DNA of 64,000 nt from Actinomadura spongiicola. GTDB taxonomy: Bacteria; Actinomycetota; Actinomycetes; Streptosporangiales; Streptosporangiaceae. Positions 46,191 to 54,552 of the stretch are shown piece after piece (the stretch's first letter is position 1; the number at the start of each line of letters is the position of its first letter). A program made the translations under genes and the position numbers. The notes below the pieces were generated by a model that saw nothing but the letters and a program-made list of their open reading frames with translations, ran no database searches and was not told the origin of the DNA. The stretch is from the NCBI RefSeq assembly GCF_003432485.1, contig NZ_QVNQ01000008.1:310001-374000 (forward strand), given 5' to 3'.

Positions 46191-47339
46191 ATGCCGCGTG
46201 CCGTCTCCCGCCCGTCCACGAGCGGCGACATGCTCCGCCTGATCCGGGAGCACGGGGTCGCCACCCGCGCCGAGCTGGGCCGCGTCACCGGCCTGTCCCG
46301 TCCGGCCGTCGCCTCCCGCGTCGCCGACCTCGTCGCCCGGGGGCTCGTCGTCGAACGCGCCGACGGGCCGTCCACCGGGGGTCGCCCGCCGGCCCGCCTG
46401 GAGTTCAACGCCGCCGGGGGCGCCGTCCTCGTCGCGAACCTCGGCCAGTCCCGCGGCCAGCTCGCCGTCTGCGACCTCGCCGGGAAGATCCTGGCGCGCG
46501 TCGACGGCCCCCCGGCCGAGACGTCCACCGAGACGTCCACCGAGGCGTTCCTACCCCGCCTGCTGGACGCGTGGTCGTCCCTCCTCGACGCGTCCGGCGT
46601 GGACGCCTCCACCGTCCGCGGCGTCGGTCTCGGTGTCCCCGACGCCGTCGAGCACGCGGCCGGACGCTGGAACACCACGGAGATCGGTCCCCCGATCACC
46701 GGCCGCTTCGGCGTCCCCGCCCACCTCGACAACGAGGTGAACGTCGCCGCGCTCGGCGAGCACCAGGCGCATCCCGGCGTGGACGATCTGCTCTTCGTCA
46801 AGGTCTCCACCGGCATCGGCGCGGGCCTGATATGCGGCGGCCGCATCCAGCGCGGCGCCCTCGGCGCCGCGGGCGAGCTCGGCCACGTCCCGATCCCCGC
46901 CGCTGACGGCGTGCCCTGCCGCTGCGGCAACACCGGCTGCGTCGAGGCCGTCGCGGGCGGCGCCGCCCTCCTCGCCCGCTCCCCCGCCGACGATCTCGCC
47001 GGGCTGGCCGCGCTGGCCCGCTCGGGCGACGCGGCCACCGTCGCCCTCCTCCGCGAGGCCGGACGCCGGATCGGCGAGGTCGTGGCCACCGCGGTCAACC
47101 TGCTCAACCCCGCCGTCGTCGTCCTCGGCGGCGACCTGGTCGGCGCGGACGAGCCCCTCATCGCGGGCGTGCGCGAGGTCGTCTACCGGCGTTCCACCGC
47201 CCTCGCCACCCGCGATCTGCGCGTCGAACCCAGCCGCCTGGGCGAACCGGCGGGTCTGACCGGCTGCGCCGCGATGGTCCTCGACCGCGTCCTGGCCCCG
47301 GACGCCATCGACGGCCGGGCCGCGAACGCCCCCGCGTGA
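46191..47339 (+). CDS. ROK-family transcriptional repressor (NagC/XylR type)
   Basis: A 382-residue regulator. N-terminal winged helix: MLRLIREHGVATRAELGRVT and SRPAVASRVADLVARGLV. The rest is a ROK sugar-kinase-like domain with LGVPDAVEH, VSTGIGAGLICGGRI, GAAGELGHVPI, and the zinc motif CRCGNTGCVEAV. Divergent from the edd-glk-eda operon, and therefore the probable repressor, releasing DNA on binding a sugar or sugar phosphate (inference). ATG 46191 follows a possible TTG four codons earlier. Confidence 0.92.
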   Translation: MPRAVSRPSTSGDMLRLIREHGVATRAELGRVTGLSRPAVASRVADLVARGLVVERADGPSTGGRPPARLEFNAAGGAVLVANLGQSRGQLAVCDLAGKILARVDGPPAETSTETSTEAFLPRLLDAWSSLLDASGVDASTVRGVGLGVPDAVEHAAGRWNTTEIGPPITGRFGVPAHLDNEVNVAALGEHQAHPGVDDLLFVKVSTGIGAGLICGGRIQRGALGAAGELGHVPIPAADGVPCRCGNTGCVEAVAGGAALLARSPADDLAGLAALARSGDAATVALLREAGRRIGEVVATAVNLLNPAVVVLGGDLVGADEPLIAGVREVVYRRSTALATRDLRVEPSRLGEPAGLTGCAAMVLDRVLAPDAIDGRAANAPA

Positions 47340-47753
47340 CGGGCGCCTCATAGCAGAGGTGGGCGGCGAACCGCCAGTGGCGGGGATGGCAGCCATTGGC
47401 CATGACTCGGACCGAAACTGATTCGTATCTGAATAAGCAAGGTCAACCTCCGTGTTAGTGACGCATCAAGCGGACAAATCCGCTCAATTATCGACATTTA
47501 GCGGCGCGAGTAGTCACTCCCCGCACAGGGACCTCAGGCGCTCCAGGCGCGTCAGTAAGACTTCTATACCGGCACAGTGCATGCTGGGAGGGAATAGCGT
47601 CTGGCGATCGACGGCGGTCCGTGGTTACCGTGTCCTCGTTCGTCAGAAGCAATTCCTGATCATTCCAATCTTTGATCAATAAGCCGGGCAGCACTGCCGG
47701 CCGGGGTACGGGAACGGCGGCGGCAGGCGGCCCGGGAAGAGAGCGAAAAACCC
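47340..47753. other. 414-base gene-free region before the lanthipeptide cluster
   Basis: No convincing gene. The left 60 bases hold weak hairpins after the ROK stop (GGCGGCGAACCGCC). The middle (about 47400-47690) is clearly less GC-rich than the rest of the window and includes the hairpin AGCGGACAAATCCGCT at 47469-47484 and two copies of TGATCA (47658-47663, 47673-47678), sixteen bases apart. It probably holds the lanL promoter and may mark an insertion boundary. A 33-codon ORF at 47581-47682 is not supported. Confidence 0.6.
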
Positions 47754-50549
47754 ATGGCGGATTTCAATATCAGCGTCTTCGGTGGAGCCGCGGCGGCGGA
47801 GTCCGGGGACACCCGGCTCCTCGACGTCCTCGACCGGGCGCTCGCCGCCGGGTCCGGGCCGGCGCGCTGGACGACCGTCCGCAGCGCCATGTGGTGTCAC
47901 GTCACACCCAACGGCGGCCACTGTCCGGCACAGGGATGGAAGCTCCACGTGTCGGCCACGCCCGCGTCCGCGGAGGACGTCCTCGCCCGCTCGCTCGAGG
48001 TGTTGCTGGCCGCCGACTCGACGTTCAAGTTCGCCGCCACCCACGATCATGTCGCCGCGCTCAACGCGCGCAACACCTCCCGCGGCCATTCCGGAAAATT
48101 CCTGACGGTCTATCCGGTGAGCGACGACGAGGCCGTCCGGCTCGCCGCGGAACTGGACGCCGCGACGACCGGATTGCCCGGTCCGCGCATTTTGTCCGAT
48201 CGTCCTTACGCTCCCGGAAGTCTGGTTCATTATCGTTACGGCGCGTTCGTCGAAGAACGCCGGATCACCAATGACGGCTTCTACGCCTGGATGATCCTCG
48301 ACCCGGACGGCAATCCGGTCGAGGACAAGCGCGTCGGCAAGTACACGCCGCCGCCCTGGGCGGTCTGTCCATTTCCCGATCATGGAAAGAACGGCGGCGC
48401 GAACGGGGGCGGCAACGGCGGTGACGGGCGGAACGAGGTTCTGATCGGCACGCGTTTCGCGGTCCGGGAGGCGATCCGCCACACCAACAAGGGCGGCGTG
48501 TACCGCGCCACCGACACCACCGACGGCCGGCCGATCGTGATCAAGGAGGCGCGGCCCCATGTGGCCGCCGACGAGCAGGGCAGGGACACCCGTGACCGGC
48601 TCCGCGCCGAGGCCCGCGCGCTGGAGGCGATCGAGCACCTGGGCATCGCGCCCCGCCCGGTCACCCTGTTCACCCAGAGCGGCCACCTGTTCCTGGCCGA
48701 GGAGATGATCCCGGGGACGTCGCTGCGGCAGTGGACGGCGGACGTCATCGGCGAGCTCGGCTGGGGCCCGCACCTGGCCAGGGCGCTGGAGATGGCCGGG
48801 CGGCTGACCGAGCTGATGGGCAAGGCGCACGACGCCGGAGTCGTCCTGCGCGACTTCAACCCGAACAACATCATGGTCCGTCCGGACGGTGTGCCCGTCC
48901 TGATCGACCTGGAGCTGGCGGTGACCCCCGACGCCACCGACCCGGGGCCGCTGCGGTCGGGCACCCTCGGCTACTCGGCGCCCGAGCAGATGGACGGCGC
49001 GCGGCCCGACCCCGCCGCCGACCGCTTCGCCCTCGGCGCGACGCTCTGCCATCTGATCAGCGGGGCGCCGCCGTTCCTGCTGGACGAGCGCCCCGAGCCC
49101 CGGCCCGTCACCGAGCGGTTGTCGGAATGGCTCACCGCCCGCATCCGGGACCTGGACCACCCGGCCGACCTCCCGGCGCTGGTGCTGGGACTGATGGCCG
49201 ACGACCCCGCCGACCGGTGGAGCCTGGAACGGGCACGGACGGCGCTGTCCCGGCTGACCTTCCCCACCCCGACCGGCGGCGCCGACGACGCCGACGACGC
49301 GTCGACGGAAAGCGTCCCGCACAAGGTGCGGGAGCTGTGCGACGAGGCGATCGGCGGGATCGTCGAGCACCTGCTCACCACCATGACCCCCGACAACCCG
49401 CAGACCCTCTGGCCCGCCTCCTGCGTCCACGGGGCGCCCGACCCGTGCAGCCTCCAGCACGGCGCCGCGGGAGTCCTGGGCGCCCTGGTCCGATGTCACG
49501 AGCTCACCACCGATCCGCGCCTGCCGGAGACGATCGCGCGGGCCGCCCGGTGGATCCTGGCGCGGCTGGACGGCGGCACGAACCGTAAGGCCGGGCTGTA
49601 CTTCGGCTCGGCCGGGGCCGTGTGGGCGGTCCTCGACGCGGGCCTGGCGCTGGACGACCGCGAACTCGTCGACGGAGCGCTGGCGGTGGCCGACCGGTTC
49701 CCGGCCTCGCTTCCCGGTCCCGACATCACGCACGGGACGTCCGGTCTCGGCCTGACCGCCCTGCACCTGTGGGCGCGCACCGGCCACGAACGGTACGGCG
49801 AGCGTGCCGTCGCGGCCGCCGACGCGCTGGTCGCGAGCGTCGAGAAGGTGTCCGGCAAGCTCTCCTGGAGCACCCCGGCGCAGCACGAGTCCAAGCTCGC
49901 CGGGCGGCGGTACCACGGGTTCGCGCACGGCGTCGCCGGGGTCGGCCAGTTCCTCACCGCCTGCGCGCGGGTGACCGGCGGCGACGACTACCGGGCGCTG
50001 GCCGTCGCCGTCGCGGAGAACCTTCTGGAAGAGGCGACCGGCACCGACCGGTCGGCGAGTTGGGGGGCGGGCCCGGGCGACGCGCCCACGGCGCCGTACT
50101 GGTGCCACGGCGCCGCGGGGATCGGCGGATTCCTCCTGCGGCTCGGCGCCCTTACGGGCGACGCGCGCTTCGTCCGGGCCGCGGAACGGTCCGCCCGGGC
50201 CGTGGTGGAGAACCGGTGGCGGGCGCCCCTGGGGCAGTGCCACGGGCTGGCGGGCAACGGCGACTTCCTGCTCGACATGGCCGCGCAGACCGGCGACGAC
50301 CACCACACCGACGCGGCCTGGCGGTTCGCCGAGATCCTCCTGTCCGCGCGGGCGCACCGCGACGAGACGGTCGTGTTCCCCGACGAGTTCGGGCAGGTCT
50401 CGGTGACCTGGGGCGACGGTCTCAGCGGCGTCCTGGCCTTCCTGCTCCGGCTGCGGCACGGCGCGTCCCGGCTGTGGACCGCCGATCCCGTGGACGCGTC
50501 GGCCACCGTTCCGGTGGCCGCGCCGATCGGTTCGGGACAGGCCTCATGA
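47754..50549 (+). CDS. lanL: Class IV lanthipeptide synthetase LanL
   Basis: A 931-residue three-domain enzyme that installs lanthionine rings in the precursor encoded downstream. Residues ~1-215: phosphothreonine/serine lyase domain (STFKFAATHDHVAALN, GKFLTVYP, GPRILSDRPYAPGSLVHYRYGAF in part). Residues ~228-505: Ser/Thr kinase with Lys264 (VIKEARP), catalytic LRDFNPNNIM (Asp367), metal Asp385 in LIDLELA, and APE-like SAPEQ. Residues ~520-931: LanC-type cyclase with the zinc ligands Cys784 (YWCHGAAG), Cys829 and His830 (QCHGLAGN). The intact zinc set separates it from class III LanKC and makes it class IV. The stop overlaps the peptidase ATG. A Gly/Asn-rich linker (~210-226) joins lyase and kinase. 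Confidence 0.93.
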   Translation: MADFNISVFGGAAAAESGDTRLLDVLDRALAAGSGPARWTTVRSAMWCHVTPNGGHCPAQGWKLHVSATPASAEDVLARSLEVLLAADSTFKFAATHDHVAALNARNTSRGHSGKFLTVYPVSDDEAVRLAAELDAATTGLPGPRILSDRPYAPGSLVHYRYGAFVEERRITNDGFYAWMILDPDGNPVEDKRVGKYTPPPWAVCPFPDHGKNGGANGGGNGGDGRNEVLIGTRFAVREAIRHTNKGGVYRATDTTDGRPIVIKEARPHVAADEQGRDTRDRLRAEARALEAIEHLGIAPRPVTLFTQSGHLFLAEEMIPGTSLRQWTADVIGELGWGPHLARALEMAGRLTELMGKAHDAGVVLRDFNPNNIMVRPDGVPVLIDLELAVTPDATDPGPLRSGTLGYSAPEQMDGARPDPAADRFALGATLCHLISGAPPFLLDERPEPRPVTERLSEWLTARIRDLDHPADLPALVLGLMADDPADRWSLERARTALSRLTFPTPTGGADDADDASTESVPHKVRELCDEAIGGIVEHLLTTMTPDNPQTLWPASCVHGAPDPCSLQHGAAGVLGALVRCHELTTDPRLPETIARAARWILARLDGGTNRKAGLYFGSAGAVWAVLDAGLALDDRELVDGALAVADRFPASLPGPDITHGTSGLGLTALHLWARTGHERYGERAVAAADALVASVEKVSGKLSWSTPAQHESKLAGRRYHGFAHGVAGVGQFLTACARVTGGDDYRALAVAVAENLLEEATGTDRSASWGAGPGDAPTAPYWCHGAAGIGGFLLRLGALTGDARFVRAAERSARAVVENRWRAPLGQCHGLAGNGDFLLDMAAQTGDDHHTDAAWRFAEILLSARAHRDETVVFPDEFGQVSVTWGDGLSGVLAFLLRLRHGASRLWTADPVDASATVPVAAPIGSGQAS

Positions 50550-52462
50550 CCGCCGTCATCACGCCGCTCAAAGCGACGGAACCGCCGCCCATTCCGACCC
50601 GGTTCGGGTTCGCCTTCTCCGGTGACGGCCGCTGGGCCGCCTGTCTGAGCGCCGTCGAGGAGGACGTCACGGTCGAACGGTGGGACCTCGCTCCCGCGGT
50701 GCCGACCCGGCGCGTCCTGAACTCCGCCGACCCCGGGACGCCCGTCGACCGCCGCTGCGGCGCGCTGCCGCTCGACGACGGCCGTGTCCTGCTCGTGCGG
50801 GCCTCGACCGGCGACCACGGGGAGCCCGCCGGGCACGGGACGGTGCTCGCCGCGGAACCGGCCGACACCGGTCTGCGCGTCACCCGTTCATGGCACGTTC
50901 CGTCGATGCTGACCGGGTTCCTCGTGGCGGGCCCGGAGCGGATCGTCCTGCTGGTGGCCGTGGAGGGCGACGGGCACTCCCGGATCTGGCGGCTCACCGA
51001 AGCGTCGCCGCGCCCGGAGCCGGTCCTGCGGATCCCCGGCGTGCTGGCGGGCGGCATCTGGATGGACGGCGGACGCTCCCTCGCCTTCGACCACACCGAG
51101 GTCGGGCGCCGCACGAACGGCATCCTCGTCGACCTCGCCGAACGGTCCTGGCGGCGCGTCTGGTCGGTGTCGGAGACCACGACCGACCGGATCGTCGCCT
51201 ACAGCACCCGGACGGGCGCCCTCGCGGTCACGACCACCGCGCCGGGCGTCCAGCAGCCGGGCGCGGAGCAGATCGGCCTGCGGCTCCCCGGCGACGGGAC
51301 CGTGCGGTTCCCCGAGACCCTCAACCGGTCGACCCGCCCCCGGACACCGTTGACCTTCGACGCGGGCGGCCACGGCCTGCTCGTCCGGGAGATCCACGGC
51401 GCCACCGCGCGGCTCGCCGTGTACGACCCGGCGCGGGACCTTCTCACGCCTGTCCAGGCCCCGCCGGGGATGCTGTGGCCGCCCGTCCACTGGGCGGACG
51501 ACGGCCGGATCCACCTGCGGTTCGCGGCACCGAACCGGCCGCCGACACTGGCGACCCTGGCGACGGTGGCCGAGCCCGGCTCACCGGCTCCGGACGTCCG
51601 GTACGCCAGCGGGCATCGGAGCGAGCCCGGCCGCTGGGAGGACGCCGAGCTGGTGGAGCTGCCGGGTCCGGCGGGCCCCATCGAGACGATCGTCTACGGC
51701 GGCGCGGACTGGCGTCTGTGCCCTCGCCTGGTGCTGGCCCTGCACGGCGGTCCGCTCGCGGCGTGGCGGTTCGAGTTCGAGCCGCTGTTCCAGCACCTCG
51801 CGGCGGCGGGCATCGCCGTGGCCGCGCCCAACTACCGCGGCAGCACCGGTTACGGGGACGGGCATCTGCGCCCGGTCATCGGCGACTGGGGCGGCCCCGA
51901 CCTGGACGACGTCGTCCACCTGGCCCGCGCGGTCGCGGCCGAACGCGACCGTGCCGGGCTGCCCCGGCCGACGGTGCTCGGCGGCAGTTACGGCGCGTTC
52001 CTCGCGCTGCTGGCGGCGTGCCGGGAACCGGAGCTGTGGTCGGGATGCGTCGCGCTGGCGCCCTTCACGTCGGCGTCCGCCCTGCACGGCGCCGTCCCGC
52101 GGCATGTCGGGGAGCGCGTGTCCCGGCTGAGCCGCTGCGACGCGCCCGGCGGGCGGGAGTCCGGACGCGACGTCCTTCACGAGTGCGCGGCGCTCACCGC
52201 GCCGCTGCTGCTCGTGCACGGCTCCCGGGACGAGGTCGTCCCGGTGGGCCAGTCCAGGGCGCTGAAGCGGCGCCTCATCGAACTCGGCAGGACAGAGGGA
52301 GTCGACTTCGACTACCTGGAGGTGGACGACGACCATCACGGCGTCGTCCAGGTGTGGCCTCCCGTCCTGCGCAAAGCCGTGGTCCGTTTCTGTCTCACCC
52401 GGAATGGACCGCAGCCCACGACCAGGAAAGGAGGTGACAAACATGAACGCTTTCGACGGTGA
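50546..52462 (+). CDS. S9 prolyl-oligopeptidase-family peptidase, probable leader protease
   Basis: A 638-residue serine peptidase without signal peptide. Residues ~15-350 are a beta-propeller region and ~370-620 an alpha/beta hydrolase: LALHGGPLAAWRFEF (oxyanion region), nucleophile Ser481 in LGGSYGAF, Asp562 in HGSRDEVVP, and His597 or His598 in DDDHHGV. In class III clusters, cytosolic prolyl oligopeptidases such as FlaP and AplP remove leaders; a similar role for the venezuelin-like precursor here is inference. It is coupled to lanL (ATGA) and its last 20 bases overlap the start of lanA, so synthetase, peptidase and precursor form one transcript. Confidence 0.9.
   Translation: MTAVITPLKATEPPPIPTRFGFAFSGDGRWAACLSAVEEDVTVERWDLAPAVPTRRVLNSADPGTPVDRRCGALPLDDGRVLLVRASTGDHGEPAGHGTVLAAEPADTGLRVTRSWHVPSMLTGFLVAGPERIVLLVAVEGDGHSRIWRLTEASPRPEPVLRIPGVLAGGIWMDGGRSLAFDHTEVGRRTNGILVDLAERSWRRVWSVSETTTDRIVAYSTRTGALAVTTTAPGVQQPGAEQIGLRLPGDGTVRFPETLNRSTRPRTPLTFDAGGHGLLVREIHGATARLAVYDPARDLLTPVQAPPGMLWPPVHWADDGRIHLRFAAPNRPPTLATLATVAEPGSPAPDVRYASGHRSEPGRWEDAELVELPGPAGPIETIVYGGADWRLCPRLVLALHGGPLAAWRFEFEPLFQHLAAAGIAVAAPNYRGSTGYGDGHLRPVIGDWGGPDLDDVVHLARAVAAERDRAGLPRPTVLGGSYGAFLALLAACREPELWSGCVALAPFTSASALHGAVPRHVGERVSRLSRCDAPGGRESGRDVLHECAALTAPLLLVHGSRDEVVPVGQSRALKRRLIELGRTEGVDFDYLEVDDDHHGVVQVWPPVLRKAVVRFCLTRNGPQPTTRKGGDKHERFRR
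52428..52437 (+). promoter_or_regulatory. Very strong ribosome-binding site of lanA
   Basis: AAGGAGGTGA lies five bases before the lanA ATG. It is near-perfect for the 16S rRNA tail and far stronger than the coupled sites of lanL and the peptidase. It lies inside the peptidase coding region and would allow much higher output of the precursor from the same mRNA. Confidence 0.8.
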
Positions 52463-52598
52463 CATCGTGGCCGCTCTCCAGGAGCTGCCCGAGACCGACC
52501 CGGTCGAGATCGACGGGATCCAGCTGGGTGGCACGTGCGAGTGCATCGGCCTGCTCACGCTGCTGAACACCATCTGCATCGGCATCTCCTGCGCGTGA
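52443..52598 (+). CDS. lanA: Class IV lanthipeptide precursor, venezuelin-like
   Basis: A 51-residue precursor. The leader (about residues 1-30) has IVAALQELPETDPVEID and ends in LGG; the core (about 31-51) begins TCEC and contains GLLTLLN and CIGISCA. From memory, VenA of Streptomyces venezuelae has a near-identical leader motif (LPETDPV) and core, differing mainly by Val where this one has Ile. The core has four Cys (32, 34, 45, 50) and four dehydratable residues (Thr31, Thr39, Thr43, Ser49), enough for four rings. The exact cleavage site after LGG is inference. It starts 20 bases before the end of the peptidase gene in another frame, and a strong hairpin follows. Confidence 0.93.
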   Translation: MNAFDGDIVAALQELPETDPVEIDGIQLGGTCECIGLLTLLNTICIGISCA

Positions 52599-52652
52599 TG
52601 CCGTGCGACCCATGCGGACCTAGGAACCCCTGAACGTTCCGGCCGCAGAACC

Positions 52653-52688
52653 CCGGTCACGGACCGGCGCAAGCCGGTCCGTGACCGG
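52653..52688 (+). terminator. Strong hairpin between lanA and the exporter genes
   Basis: A perfect 16-bp stem (CCGGTCACGGACCGGC and its complement) closed by a GCAA tetraloop of the GNRA type. It begins 55 bases after lanA and ends 40 bases before the first exporter gene. It may be a partial terminator that keeps precursor mRNA high and exporter mRNA low, or a 3' stabiliser. Confidence 0.75.
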
Positions 52689-52728
52689 ACCCATGTCATC
52701 GACTGTAGTTGATTCCTGCTGAAAGCGG

Positions 52729-54552
52729 ATGGAGCGGACAAGGGTGGCCCGGACTTCGACGCGCTCCACCCCGCCCGCCGAGCCCCCGGACACCCCCGAG
52801 CCCGCGGGCGCCGCCGTCCCCTTCGGATCGCCGGGCGCCACCGCCGCGTTGCGCGCCGCGGGCCGCCGCCGGCTGTGGGAGGCGGTGCGCCACATCCGGC
52901 TGAAGGTGACCCTGCTGGCCGCCCTCACCGCGACCCGTGTCGGCGCGACGCTGCTCGTCCCGGTCATGCTCGCCTCGGCGATCGACGCGGTCCGGGCCGA
53001 CGCGGGCGTCGGCGCGGCCGCGGCACGGCTGGCGGTCGTCCTCGCCGTGGCCACGCTGGCCGACACGTTGGAGGACGTGCTCGGCTCCTACTGCGGCAGC
53101 GACATCACCGCCTGGCTGCGGCACCGGCTGGTCGACCGGGTGCTGACCCTCGGCGCGCAGGGCCAGCGGCGGTTCCCCACCGGGGACGTGCTGGCCCGGC
53201 TGACCGAGAGCGCCTCCGCCCCGGCGGCCTTTCCCGTCCTGCTGCTGTCGGCGGCGGCGGCGCTGCTCACCGCCGTGGGCGCGGTGACCGCGCTGGCCCT
53301 GATCGACTGGTGGCTCGCCGTCGTGTTCGCGTTGGGCGTGCCGCCGGTCGTCGTGGCGTTGCGGGTCTTCGTCGTCAAGGCCACCGAGCCGTTCGCGCGT
53401 TACCAGCGGTGCCAGGCGGCGATCGTGACGCGGCTGCTCGACGCCCGCCAGGGCATCCGGACGATCCGGGCGAGCGGCACCGCGGGCACCGAGGTCCACC
53501 GCATCCTGGGGCCGCTGCCCGAGCTGCGCCGGGCGGGCCTGGAGACGTGGCGGGTCCAGGGCCGGGTGAGCCGCCGGCTGGCGATGCTCGCGCCGCTCGT
53601 GCAGGTCATCGTGATCGGTGTCGCGGGGCTGCGCCTGGCCACCGGCGACATCACCACCGGTCAGCTCGTGGCGAGCGCGTCGTACGTGGCGATGGCCGTC
53701 GCGTCGGCGTCCCTGTTCGACACCGTCGTGGCGCTGCTCAACTGCCAGGTCGGCGCCGGGCGCGTCGACGAGATCCTCACGACCGCCCCGGCGGTCCGGC
53801 CTCCCGAACGGCCGGTGCGGCTGCCGGACGGCCCCGGACGGCTCGTCCTCCGCGGGGTCACCGTCCACGCCGGGGGGCGCGCCGTCCTGGACGGTCTCGA
53901 CCTGGACGTGCCGCCCGGCGCGGCCGTCGCGGTCGCCGGGGCCTCCGGGTCGGGCAAGACCGTGCTGGTGTCGACGATCGGGCGGCTGATCGACCCCGAC
54001 GAGGGCGCCGTGGAGATCGACGGCGTTCCCGTCGCCGCGGTGCCGCTTCCGGCGCTGCGCCGCGCCGTCGCCTACGCCTTCGAACGTCCCGCGCTGCTCG
54101 GAGCCACCGTGCACGACACGATCGCCTACGCCCGTCCGGACGCGACGCGCGCCGAGGTGCGCCGCGCCGCCGACATCGCCGCCGCCGACGCCTTCGTCCG
54201 GGCGCTGCCGAACGGATACGACACCCTTCTCGCCGACGCCCCGATGTCCGGCGGTGAGCTGCAACGCCTCGGGCTGGCCCGCGCCGCGCTCACCGACGCG
54301 CGGATCGTCGTGCTCGACGACGCCACCAGCAGCCTCGACACCGCCACGGAGGCGAAGGTGACGCGGGCGCTGCGCAGGATCCTGGCCGGCCGCACGAGCC
54401 TGGTGGTGGCCCGCCGTCCCGCGACGGCCGCCCGCGCCGACCTCGTCGCCTGGCTCGACGGGGGCCGGGTGCGGGCCCTGGCCCCGCACGCGGAGCTGTG
54501 GCACGACCCCGACTATCGGGCCGTGTTCGGCTCGGGTCCGGCGGCCTCATGA
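52729..54552 (+). CDS. ABC exporter, fused permease/ATPase (first half of pair)
   Basis: A 607-residue half-transporter. After a Pro/Thr-rich leader (1-50), six membrane helices (VTLLAALTATRVGATLLVPV through VVALLNCQVGAGRV) are followed by the ATPase: Walker A GASGSGKTV, signature MSGGELQRLGLARA, Walker B IVVLDDATSSLD. Catalytic Glu after Walker B is Asp (LDDA), and the H-loop position reads VVARRPAT with no His, so this site is probably degenerate, as in heterodimeric exporters. No C39 peptidase domain. The start may be ATG 52729 or GTG 52744. Coupled to the next gene (ATGA). It probably exports the lanthipeptide or confers immunity. Confidence 0.9.
   Translation: MERTRVARTSTRSTPPAEPPDTPEPAGAAVPFGSPGATAALRAAGRRRLWEAVRHIRLKVTLLAALTATRVGATLLVPVMLASAIDAVRADAGVGAAAARLAVVLAVATLADTLEDVLGSYCGSDITAWLRHRLVDRVLTLGAQGQRRFPTGDVLARLTESASAPAAFPVLLLSAAAALLTAVGAVTALALIDWWLAVVFALGVPPVVVALRVFVVKATEPFARYQRCQAAIVTRLLDARQGIRTIRASGTAGTEVHRILGPLPELRRAGLETWRVQGRVSRRLAMLAPLVQVIVIGVAGLRLATGDITTGQLVASASYVAMAVASASLFDTVVALLNCQVGAGRVDEILTTAPAVRPPERPVRLPDGPGRLVLRGVTVHAGGRAVLDGLDLDVPPGAAVAVAGASGSGKTVLVSTIGRLIDPDEGAVEIDGVPVAAVPLPALRRAVAYAFERPALLGATVHDTIAYARPDATRAEVRRAADIAAADAFVRALPNGYDTLLADAPMSGGELQRLGLARAALTDARIVVLDDATSSLDTATEAKVTRALRRILAGRTSLVVARRPATAARADLVAWLDGGRVRALAPHAELWHDPDYRAVFGSGPAAS

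Noticed and set aside
47581..47682. 33-codon ORF before lanL, considered as a second lanthipeptide precursor
   Set aside because: It lacks Cys, a leader motif and a good ribosome site.
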